The position numbers and the translations under genes are program-made. The notes under the pieces were generated by a model, which was not told where the DNA came from, did no database searches, and saw nothing but the letters and a program-made list of their open reading frames with translations. Source: Gautieria morchelliformis (Eukaryota > Basidiomycota > Agaricomycetes > Gomphales > Gomphaceae). From it: 64,000 nt of DNA. The stretch lies in contig WHVA01000019.1 in assembly GCA_015179125.1 (NCBI GenBank), positions 186,001 through 250,000 of the forward strand. The letters are read 5' to 3'. Numbering within the stretch: position 1 is the stretch's first letter; every line of letters begins with the position of its first letter. Below, piece after piece: positions 21,994 to 32,154 of the stretch.

Positions 21994-22829
21994 ATGGCGA
22001 CAAAAGTTACCCTGGGCCTGGCCCTTCTTTTTCTGAACACACTGGCAGCATCTGCGCACACCAACCCCCTTCACATCAAGCATTCACATCATGAGCACAC
22101 ACTGCATGCATGCCAGTATGTGAGTTCATCGGGCTTATCTGCTGGCGCAGCGTGCATGACCACAGTGCCCACGCTGCCGGCGGGATCAGGCTCCCTCTCC
22201 TCTCTGCCTCCGAGCACCTCACCGTCACCAACCCAGTCATCCCCACTCTAAGTGTCATCCTCAGCTCCACCACCTTCCAGCCCGGCACGAGGCCCCCCGT
22301 TGCTGGCGCACTCCCACTCCCCACCAGTGCATATTCCCATGTGGCAGTCGTGACACGACTGAGCTGACCTCTGTATCTGCTCTAGCCAGGCCTTGATCAC
22401 TCCAAGTACTTGTCTCCAACCCAGGTCATGCCCACTGACATGCCCTTAGTCACACAGTGGTTGAAGGAGCTCACGGTGTCATGATACCCGACATTCCTGT
22501 CATACAGGACCACACTCTGTGTGCCTCAAACCCCCAGGTCAGTCCATTCATCCTGGCCTTAACATGATCAACGTGTTCTCATGCTTTGTTGTAGGCTGCG
22601 GCAGACACCATGCCCTGCTGGTGGACATGTGGCGGCTGCACACATGATGTCGACGTTGTCAATTGCCCTACCAAGGTGGACTGGGGCATCTCCTTCAACG
22701 ACGGCCCCAGTACCTACACGCCTCAAGCAGCTAAACCTCAACACCACTTTCTTTGTCCTCAGAACCAGTGCGTACTGGCACCCTGACATCCTCCAGGCAG
22801 TGTACATGGCTGGCCATCAGATCTCCGTC
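21994..22829 (+). pseudogene. Chitin deacetylase (polysaccharide deacetylase) 5' fragment
   Basis: The start MATKVTLGLALLFLNTLAASA looks like a secretion signal. Downstream pieces resemble basidiomycete chitin deacetylases, which act on chitin at the cell wall: KYLSPTQVMPTD near 22405-22440, MPCWWTCGGCTHDVDVVNCPTK near 22610-22670, then DWGISFNDGPSTYTP, where the family has the catalytic and metal-binding DDGP motif (here NDGP), and YMAGHQISV before the break. The pieces lie in different frames with intron-like gaps, and the active-site first Asp reads as Asn. The catalytic second half is absent, because the coding match stops exactly where repeat R begins at 22830. It cannot make an active enzyme. 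Confidence 0.75.
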
Positions 22830-23214
22830 TGTTTTGGAACCCTTCAAGACTTTGGTGTTATTTCTAACACTTCAATCTATCAGAATGTGTTGTTTACAAG
22901 ACTCAAAGAATATTAAACAATGCTGCAGCACAACTCCGGAAATAATTTAATATTTGTACCTTGGTTGCAATCCGCATAAAAACTAGTCCAAGTTAATATG
23001 GATGGAAGGCAATACATTTCTTAGCAGCACTGAACAATAAACTAAAAGAATGTAGGTTCAAGGACACTATCGGGGTCCAAGCGTATTCCAAAATATAAAG
23101 GAATGTACTTAGCAGGCGAGTTTATAAATGGACTGCCCTGATATACTCTACCAGCGCACAGCAATAAAATGTGGGATGAACGAGTTTTAGAAGTGACTTG
23201 TGAAAGTCTCTAAT
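22830..23214 (+). repeat. Dispersed repeat R, copy 1 (385 bp)
   Basis: It begins TGTTTTGGAACCC and ends GAAAGTCTCTAAT. It is about 93% identical by eye to 57723-58106. The chitin-deacetylase match stops at its left edge. It has no ORF, no inverted ends and no clear CA terminus, so its class is unknown. Confidence 0.85.
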
Positions 23215-23340
23215 CAGGAAAATCGACTGATCAGATCGTCTCAGGTATTGGAGTGCGAATGGCAAGACTATCAATTGAGAGACTCACTCTGTAGAATGAC
23301 ACCCGGAGGATTAGTCCAAGTGGCTAAGCAGTGAAGTAAC

Positions 23341-26252
23341 TACAGTTTTCCACCGTCATCTGAGACAGCACCACCATCTGAGACAACCTCAATTTCCCGA
23401 GCTGGGTCCAGTGGGATCTGAATACTCCCCTAATAGAAAATCTCCAGATAAATGTGAAAAACATGTCCCCTTAAAGGAGCTAAAGAAACGGACCAAAATT
23501 GGTAGAGTTGTGGGATGATGTTGCGCAGAAAAGTGGCTTTTTGTGGTATTGAGCCTGTATCAGCACCAAATCAGACCATTTGAGTACAAATACAGTTCTA
23601 TCCCAAAGTTTGGTCCATAAAGAGAAATTTTACATAGGACATGTGAGAGAAACAATGATTTTCTGCAGAACTGGTGGGGGTTCGGTGCATCGGCCGCTCC
23701 TCCTCCAGCGCTCTCACTGCACCTTGTTGAAGCCTACACACGCTTCTGCTGCCGGTCCCAACATCCATGCCAGGATGGGCAAAGTCAAATGAGGTCAAAT
23801 CTCGTGAGAAAAGCAGGAACCGAGAGGAACTCGTTGTTGCAGCCGTTGCGATTTACAGAGCGCATCAGGCTCAAAGTGACGCGTCAAATGCATCTCATTA
23901 TGAGGCTCGAAAGCGATTTGGCTACCGACAGGCTGCTGAACTTGCTGAGCAACAATATTTCCTTAAAACCGGGAAGCACATTCATGTTGATCATAACACA
24001 GTGTGACGGCGCGAGCAAGAGTTGACGCGAGCATCAAAGGATGCCAGTTTTGAGACAAACGCACACCTCACACACGAGCAGGAAGACATGGTTGTCACTT
24101 ATGCCATTGAAGTTGCCAACAGAGGCTTCCCACTGAACCTTCGGAGGATTCGAGAGATTGCGGACAAGATCCTACAAGCAGCAAACCCAGACCACCCTGG
24201 TGTCGGGGTGAATTGGGCGCATCGTTTCGTTCATGAGAGGCATGCTGATCGCCTTTCTGCCTATTGGTCATGGCCGCTTGAGTCAGTTCGTGGCCAGGCA
24301 GCTAATCCCTTCAATATCAAGATGTTTTATGATGTCCTGTGGCAGGAGAATGATAATTGTGGCGGGTTTGAACCACAAAACATATATGGAGGAGATGAGA
24401 GTGGATTGATGTAGTTGCACAGAAGGAGAGAGTAATAGGTGGCAAGGGGAAGAAGATCCAGCATCAGAAGCAAGAGACTAATCGTGAAAATAGAACGGTC
24501 ATTGCGACAATTTGCGCAGATGGCAGCGTGTTGAGACCAATCGTGATATTCAAAGGGAAGCACTATCAAGTGAAGTGGTTACAGGAGAACCCTACTGAGG
24601 CTTCGTGAGTCATATATTGTTTTAGTTGAACGTATGCCAACAATGTCTTCAGCATTGGTTACTCTCTCAAGGGCTGGACGGACGGCGAGCTGGGACTTCT
24701 CTGGATCCAACGGTTCGATGATGAGACTAGAGCAAAGGCATGCAGAAAGCCTCGCCTCCTTCTCGTGGATGGACATGTCTCTCACTACAAACTCGAAGTG
24801 CTCGATTATGCCATCGCTAACAAGATCTCACTCATTTGCTATCCTGCACACACAACGCACATCTTGCAGGGTCTCGATGTTGCTTGCTTTGGAGCGTTCA
24901 AGACTTATTGGGCTCAAGAGACCCTTCATTTTGAACGGAGGACAGGAGAGAAGGTCACGAAATCTAATTTTCTCAGCCCTCTCGCAGCTGCGTGGAAGCG
25001 GACATTCGTTCCAAGCACAGTCAAGAGTGCATTTTCAAAGACAGGCATTTATCCATTCAATCCTGATGCCATCTCACCTGAACAGCTGGACCCTAGTAAG
25101 GAGATGTCGACAAAGGCTCCACTCCCACTTCCTACCATCCCATCCCCTGTTCAAGCGATGGTGGAAGGACCTTCCATTCGAGCGGTCCTGGCTTCGGAGT
25201 CCTCACAATCAGTCCCTAAGGTGCCGGTTTTTTATACTCCAATGAAGACACACACCCTCCACATTGATCAAAGGCTCCTGGCTGAGGCGGAGATGAACGA
25301 AGTGCTTGAGGCACATGAAGCAACATCTTTCTTGACGAGCTCATCCCCGATCCACTCTGCTTTGGAGGTTCCAATGGCGCCGTTCTCAGCCATCGAAGCA
25401 CCAACAGATGCGTCAGAGATGCTTACCTGGGAACCCGACACAGAACAGTCAGCAGTATTGCAGATGAAGCTGGCTGACACTCAGTATGAACTCGACATGA
25501 TGAAGGAGCGCCTTCTCACCGAACGCACCCAACTTGTGTTGGCCAGGATACACGTAAATAGGCTTAGGGACCACCTGTATAAAAAAGAAGAGAAAAGCAA
25601 AAGTAAGAAAAAAGAGAAGCTGACGGGGGATGGCTTACCATGGCTCCTCACCGATCCTAGATTTCACAGCGCTGTGAAGGACCACGAAGAAGCTAAAGAG
25701 GCGGAGAAGATTGATAAAGAAGTGAGGAAAGTGGCACGGAAGGAGCAGGTCAAGGCGAAGAAGAACTGGGAGGAGGAAGCGGCCAAAATTGCAGAGGAGA
25801 ATCGCGTCAGACTAGCAGCTTATGTGGGCGAGTTGCTGGCCTGGCAAAGAGAGAGCGAGCTGGCGAAAAGTGAGCGGCGGCGACCCAGATGGCTTAAACC
25901 AAAGCGACCCACCAAGATCGCGGCCCCTCCAAAGCTTTATGTGAAGAAGCACGCCCCCAAAACGACCGCCGTTGATCCAGAGGACGAGAGTAGCGGCTCA
26001 GAGAGCGACGAGAGTGAGGACGAGTGATTTCCCATGGGTGTTTCAGATACCCGTTTCGAGCTCCGAGTCCCTTCATGACTGGGGCTCACATTTATTACAT
26101 TCCTCAGTTATAATTTGATAGATTAGACCTATAGGCAGCAGTAAAATATGGTGCTATAATATACTCCGATTTTTTGAAGAATTTAGGACAGCACAGGGGA
26201 CGATGAATGATAAATCCATTTTTGCTGTTTCAAATGACGGTGGAAAACTGTA
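23341..26252 (+). mobile_element. Pogo/Fot1-type DNA transposon with intact terminal inverted repeats
   Basis: A 28-bp terminal inverted repeat begins CAGTTTTCCACCGTCAT at 23343-23370, and its reverse complement occupies 26223-26250 with two differences. A TA dinucleotide flanks each side (23341-23342, 26251-26252), as expected for Tc1/mariner-pogo insertion. The 2908-bp body carries one transposase gene. Confidence 0.93.
23767..26027 (+). pseudogene. Pogo-family transposase, nearly intact but interrupted
   Basis: Pogo transposases cut and paste their element through a DDE/D nuclease. The N-terminus holds a helix-turn-helix segment (YGYRQAAELAEQQ-like, here FGYRQAAELAEQQ). A CENP-B-type HTH follows (LTHEQEDMVVTYA, GVGVNWAHRFVHERH). 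The nuclease carries GGDESGL, LLVDGHVSHY and ILQGLDVACFGAFK, which supply three acidic residues. An intron with GTGAGT donor (24605-24652) joins PTEAS to IGYSLKGWTDGE. A long charged, coiled-coil-like tail (about residues 500-700) ends in an acidic ESDESEDE. Two lesions are visible: a TGA at 24004-24006 and a frame change just after GGDESGL near 24412. With only these it is probably inactive but recent. Confidence 0.88.
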
Positions 26253-26829
26253 CTTAACAAGGAATTAGACACTAAAGTAAGTGAATAACCCTAGCTGGGA
26301 TTAGCAGCTTAGTAAGATGCAAGGCACACGAGGTCACGTGGATAGAAGATGTTAGATTGCTAGAATGATGATTCAAGGAGGTCAGAATGGCCTCCTTTTA
26401 TATTGTAAAATACACAGGATTACATAAAATGGGGTTCTTCTATCTATTAGGCAAGTGATGTCATATGTAAATATTTGCACTGCTGAAACACACCCTCGTA
26501 ACTATTGCGGTGTGCTTGTGCAAAGAAATTGGAAATAGATAGCCAATCACCTTCCCTGGTTTGCACAGCCTTTCACAGCCTTGCACTGCCCTGCACAGCC
26601 CTACACAGCCGCTATGACATCAAGGGACCTATTTGGTGTCGTAGCGTTGCGTTTGGATGATTCATTCCTCCAATAGGCTTTGTCGGGCCTGCACCCTAGT
26701 TTTGGCTTTGTACATCTTTGTGTGACTTTGTACGCAGCCTTGCACAGCCATGGTTGCTATGATGCAAGTCATGTGCCAGCTGGGTTTGAATTGCACAGGC
26801 TTGTGTAAGCGGTAGAGGACACATTTATG
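26253..26829. other. Intergenic stretch with short CAGCC-type repeats
   Basis: No gene is seen. Between about 26560 and 26612 and again at 26690-26760 the words TTGCACAGCC, TTTCACAGCC and CTACACAGCC recur with a spacing of about 11 bp. A short hairpin (GGAGGTCAGAATGGCCTCC) lies near 26378-26396. Confidence 0.45.
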
Positions 26830-27924
26830 AAGAATTAAGAGTTTGGTGATAATTGGTTTAGATAGCAGTGTGATTCAGACTTCAGGTGTAAGTCGAATCG
26901 AGTAGACAATAGATAGGTCGAGTGTACACTGTGTATGTGTACCTCGAACAGCAATTGCACAGATGTATGCGCAGTGATACGTTCAATAGCTTTCGAGACA
27001 AATGAGTTCAGATTCACTGGTTATCTAGGGCACACTCGGTGACTATTTAACGTCCTGTGTGAGTGGGTCTAATACGAAAAGGTGCGACCGGCGCGAGTGG
27101 ATGTGCATGTGGAGTGCTAGCTAGGGGATATGAAGTGCCGAGTGTTAACTAGGGGATGTGAGGTGCCGGATGACTCAGTCTGTGTGTTGGGTTGGAAGGA
27201 TCGTGTGGTTTGTGTGCTAGCGACGTATGGTATGATGGGATAGATCAATCAGAAGTGTATGCAAAGGTGCGAGGAAGGAATGGAAAGGACATGGGGAAAC
27301 GTATGTGCGGCAGGCTAGCTATCGTATCACTCCGTGGATCAGGTGGTCTCAGGCTCGGGGGTGGGTCTGCGGATCAATTGCGTGTCCACGGATTGACAGG
27401 GTGTTACGGCATGTGATGTGCGGTCGTTCATGGATTCGAGGGGGTGTGCATGGGTTGTGGTGTGTTCGAAGTCGACGGGAGGGACGGATCGTGGTAGCGA
27501 TGTAGGTGAGTGTGGGATGTGTAGAAAAGGCTGGTGGACATTATTTGCTTTTGTTTCATGACAACATTCAGTCTCAGTGGCTGAGTTTGAGTGAGCCAAG
27601 GTACCAGAGTTGTAGGTGCTTGAGTGCCTGCAACTCTGAGTTCATGGTTCGTGGGAAGCTCCGGTCTGAGTTTGAAACTGAGCGGCTGTGGCAGAGTTGT
27701 GGACCTGCGTGGGTTCATAACTCTGCCTGACAGAATAAGGAGTTTTTGAGCCAGGGAAGCCAAGTTAAATGGCGAAAAAATAAAAGGAAATTCAAGGAAT
27801 ATTTGAATAGAATTCTCCCAACAATAGCCACATGTATTAGCTACTATCAGCTGGGAAAACAAGGTTTTAAGGCGATTTTTATCCTTTTATCATGAGGCTT
27901 TTTGTTAGCAACGGTTCCCACACA
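26830..27924 (-). mobile_element. Probable 3' LTR region of gypsy element A
   Basis: On the minus strand the sequence from 27924 begins TGTGTGGGAACCG directly after a polypurine run (GAAGGGGGG at about 27930-27945), the usual start of a 3' LTR. It resembles the block at 58294-59019 (TGTATGGGAACCG) and shares its GCAGAGTTGTGG and TCAAACTC words. The far edge is a guess. Repeated AACTAGGGGATGTGA words occur near 27115-27170. Confidence 0.4.
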
Positions 27925-27952
27925 GTTATCCCCCCTTCAAATATTCCTACAC

Positions 27953-29012
27953 CTAGTTATAATGAGTGAACTCGGTCACCTTCGAATTGGACACGAATCT
28001 GCCCCCTGAAGCCCCAGCGCTACTGGTACGAGGATCGCATGTAACGGATGGTGTGGTGGCAAGGGTCATGTGAGAGGTGCGAGCATTATAGGCTGGGCGA
28101 GGATGGAGAGACGCTGCAGAGGAGGCATGGTAGGACTCAACTTCCCCTCGAGCAAGAGCTTCCCGCTGTTCGATAAGTTGAGTGTCTGTCGGTTGCCATA
28201 ATACTACTTGTTTTTTGTTGGAGTCAGAGCCGTCGCGGCAGTGGTCAAAGGGAGAGGTATCCCTGGACCTTTTGAGAGCATCCTGCTCGGTCGATGAGTG
28301 GAAGGCATTGGCGACACGAGATGTAAGCGTAATTGTGTTTGAGGATGGTGTATGTGTGCGTAGTAGTCAGCTTACTAGATGGTTCGGCGGATTCTACTAG
28401 CGCAACGTCCTCGGGGGTGGAATTAGGTTCCCAATCCCCGTCATCCTGCTCCGTTGATTGATCGTTGTTGGAGACGGGCAGGTCGACTGGAGAAGGTGGC
28501 CATTCCCAAGAACAATTAGGGATAAGAGCGCAATGGATTTTAGCCATCCCGATCCAGGCTGCGAGTTGATGAGAATTGTCCTGCCACATGGCAAGGCGAG
28601 CACGGATGGTGGATGGAGTCTCCAGAAGAAGCAGGAAATTGTGAGCAAGTTGTGGAATTGGAGGGAAAGGGGGATGTATCATGCCTATCTCGACGAATTC
28701 TTCGGCTGGGATAGCAGTAGGAAGAGGCTCATCCTCCTCATCGCCCTTCCATCCATGCGCGGCGGCCATAATGTATCAGTGTTTCATTTTCAGCGATTCC
28801 CAACACGCACTGGCAAGGTCGTTGCGCAAGACGGCCATTCCTTCATGTGGAGGGTTCAAGAAGCAGAAGTCGAATTTACACGGACGGTAGTAGTCAAAGT
28901 TGGATGTATATTGGAAAGGATAAAGTGGAGCTGCTACGGGACCTTGAACAAGACAGTTGCCGTCGAAGTGGGTGTGGAAATCATGAACAGAAACTTCGGG
29001 AAAGGCAGCCAT
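27953..29012 (-). mobile_element. Extra ORF of gypsy element A in the env position, function unknown
   Basis: Between the pol stop of element A and its polypurine run, the same strand carries two long open stretches in one frame (MAAFPEVSVHDFHTHFDG... and MAAAHGWKGDEEDEPLP...), followed after an intron-like gap by another open stretch ending at 27953. The product is acidic and Trp-rich, without signal peptide or membrane segment, so it does not look like an envelope protein. At least one interruption is present. It could be element cargo or a fragment of a host gene next to the element. Confidence 0.45.
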
Positions 29013-29166
29013 GGTTGGTAGGTGGCGAGAAACAGAGGTAAGAAGAATTTTTTGAAGGTCTGTGGTAAAATGGAGAGTTGTATTGAAGTTGAAGTGAGGA
29101 GGGCGGATATTTTGTCAATGAAATTTTTTATAAGGAAGATGTGTCGTAGGGAGAGAGTTTTTAGAA

Positions 29167-31807
29167 TCAGGAGTGCATCGAGACAATAGAGGTGCCCTTA
29201 CCCTGATCACAAGGACTTTGTCTCATGTCCCAGATCCTCAGGATGTCTGGGGCATTTTTGAGCTGCCGACGTGTAAGCCACTCGTTGTACGATGCGTCGT
29301 AGCCCACAAATTGAGTAAGGAGTTCCTGCACTCTTCGGCCATTCCGGGATTTCCGCCAGTGTTCCTGTAGAATAGCCTCCACTTCGAATTCAGGTATAGC
29401 TTCGAAGTCAGCTCTGTTGAGAAGCTTAGAGGGTCGCTTACCGAATTCTGGGTCAGAGGTGGAGTACCTTTCCAGGTGTGCGATGTTGAGAATAGGGTGC
29501 ATCCCGTAAGATGGGGGCATGCGAAGCCAGTAAGTCACGGGCCCTAGTTTTTGTGAAACCTCGAAAGGGCCGTTGTACTTCATTTGTAACTTTTTACCTC
29601 GTCTCGTTTCAGACCTGAGCAGTCGAAGGGAATGTGGCTTGATGAGTACCTTATTTCCCACTTCAAACTCATCTGCGAGTCGTCCCTTGTTGTAGGTCCT
29701 TTGTTGTGAGACTTGCGCAAATTGCAATGCGAGCTTGGCTTGGTCTCGGTAGGTTTGAAATTCCTGGACAAATTCGGATGTGCCCAGATTTTCCATGGAG
29801 CGAAGATCGATTGAATTTCCAGACGAGGAGTGCTTAGTCATATCCAGATTCGAGGCCTTCGATTCACCTCGCGGACCTTTTAGGGAACTCTCTGGATCTG
29901 TCGTCCGATCATCTTGCATCTGATTTCGAGAGTAGGCGCGATCTGCAGCCATTGGCCTAGCCACGTGATCGGATTCTGGATGCAGGAGCGTACCAACGGT
30001 AGTAGGGGCAAATCCAAAGAGGAGGAAAGAGGGAGAGGATGTGGTAGCTGAGTGGGGAGTAGTATTGTATGACAGGCTGAAAGGGTGTAGTAGAGTAAAC
30101 CAGTCATTCCGAAGTGGATTAATATATGAATGGAGGGCTGTTTCCAGGACTTGATTAATAATCTCAGTCTGGCCATCAGCTTGAGGATGGTATGCGGTTG
30201 TAAGTGCTCGTCGCATGTTCATTAATCTGCATACTTCCTTCCAGAATGTCCCTGTCCATCTGGAGTCTCTGTCAGAGACTATCTGCCTAGGTATTCCATA
30301 TTTTGACACTATGTGCTCAAAGAATAACTTGGCAGTAGTTTCTTCATTCACAGAGCTGTGAGTGGGGATGAAGGTGGCATATTTCGTGAGTTTGTCTACA
30401 ATGACTAAGATGGAGTCGTAGCCACTGCTTTCTGGAAGTTCGGTGATGAAATCCATAGTGACAACTTCGAATGGTTTTTCTGGAATAGGTAGAGGCTGGA
30501 GCAGACCAATTGGTGCATGCCTTCGAGGTTTGGCCTTGTGGCAAATGTCACAGCTTACTACAAATCTCTTGACATCCCTACTCATTCTGGGCCAGTAATA
30601 AGTGGAGGATAATGTGTTGTAAGTCCTGTGATATCTGGCGTGAGCTCCTTCAGTGATTTCGTCGTGGATTTCACTAAGAAGCCTTGCTTGCTCACTCCTG
30701 GGAATGCATAACCTGTTATTCCCATTCCAATCTTCGAAGCAAAGTAAGCCAGTTTCACTTTCAAAGAACAAGGGTTGTCTTGGATTGCTCCAATTTGTCT
30801 TGTTCCTTAGATCCAACAGTACCTTACTGACGTAAGGGTCTGAGGCATAACCGTCTGTGATATTCTGGATTTCCTCCTTGGCTAGGCTTGTAACTAGGTT
30901 GAAGCTCTTAGCAGCCATGAACGGAATAGTAATTGAGTCTGCTAAGTTGGTTTGAGCTGGCACCAGAGTAGAATATGTTTCAGGCAAGGTTTTCGAGCTC
31001 TCTTCTTCAAAATCGGCCATTAGCCATAAGGTTTTGGCTTCGAATTCAGGAGAGATCTCTGAATAGAATTAAGAAAGAGAATCTTGCTCGGAATCTAGGA
31101 TAGTAGGAATGGAAGCATCAGAAGAAGGTCAATATTGAAAGGGGACATTCCTTCTGAGTCGAGAAATAGGATCCACATTGGAATGCACATGTCCAGCTCT
31201 GTGCACAATTTTTAAGTCTGGGTAGGCTGCAAAAACTGTGCCCCGGGTCAATAGTCTCCGATTGACATTCTGGAAGGTACGACTCCAAATGAGGGCAGCA
31301 TGATCAGTAATGGCTATCACTTTTTCCCCTTCAATATAGGGTTGAAATTTGATGAGACCATCACATAATGCTAGGGCTTCCCTTTCGGTGGGAGAATAGT
31401 TACGTTCTGCTGGCTTCAGAGTTCTGGACCAGTATGCAATTACTCTTTCCACAGAAACGGTAGTGTTTTCAAAGTCCTTATCCCAGATACCAGGGGTAGG
31501 AAGTGGCTCATCCTTAGACACTGAGATAACCAGTTGCAGAACAGGTTGTCCATTGTCAAAAGAAGTTTTGAGCTTATCATATGCCTTGGTACCTTTAAGG
31601 TCTCTGATTTTGATTGGTTGGACCTGCTGAAGTATAGCAGCTATGCTGACATCACAGGCATTGGAGTACACTCTGTAACTGAGTTCTGGGATGGCATAAG
31701 CTTTGACAGGTGCACTGACTAAAGCTGTCTTAGCCAGTTCAAAGGCTTCTTGTTGTGTGTTACCCCAGCTCCAGGTGGAACCTTTCTTAAAAGTTCAAAT
31801 AGAGGAG
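29167..31807 (-). mobile_element. Gypsy element A pol remnant: RT end, RNase H, integrase, chromodomain-like tail
   Basis: From right to left the minus strand carries the end of reverse transcriptase (TPLFELLRKGSTWSWG up to 31807), RNase H (YSPTEREALALCDG, ITDHAALIW, 31129-31671) and a long integrase frame (29167-31020). The integrase frame has the HHCC zinc site (HARYHRTYN, CDICHKAK), TMDFITELP, SDRDSRWTG, YHPQADGQTE and a C-terminal chromodomain-like tail. The 617-residue integrase frame is uninterrupted, but the element is truncated and broken overall. Element B begins at the cut edge. Confidence 0.9.
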
Positions 31808-32022
31808 TGTAAATAACCTATGTATCTACATGTACAATAGTTATTACATAATCCCAGTGGGCCCCTTAGGGACCCACTGTACAGTTTATGCGTGGGAACC
31901 GGCCAGCGGTTCCCATCGCATCTTACTCTTACCTGTCACTACGTAGCATTCAGAATACCACTCAGTGGTCAAGTTCTGCAGTGCCCTTGTGATACAAGGT
32001 CCTAAGATCGACATCCTTTACA
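31808..32022 (+). repeat. 5' LTR of element B
   Basis: It begins TGTAAATAACC and ends CATCCTTTACA, matching 37877-38087. It contains the palindromic word GGGCCCCTTAGGGACCC near 31860-31876. Confidence 0.9.
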
Positions 32023-32154
32023 CCTTTTTGAACTATCCTGCAGTTGATCGCCACGCGACCAACCGATAGTGGATTCGAAGCAATCTTGAAAAAGATCGCT
32101 GCGTCGACAACTAAACATCATTGAGACCCTCCAGTAGACCCTCTACTGTCAGCT

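Noticed and set aside
21835-22083. Strikingly cysteine-rich minus-strand ORF (CCQCVQ, CRHCGMCECVNC)
   Set aside because: It is the complement of the signal-peptide and Ala/Thr/His-rich start of the chitin-deacetylase fragment. The Cys codons are an antisense shadow.
22830-23217. Repeat R as a solo LTR (TG start, CA at 23215-23216)
   Set aside because: The second copy does not share the CA end, and neither copy has a target duplication, so LTR status is not supported.
28458-29021. 187-residue plus-strand ORF opposite the element A extra ORF
   Set aside because: The minus-strand frame has the more protein-like composition and continues beyond this interval in the same frame. The plus frame has no motif.
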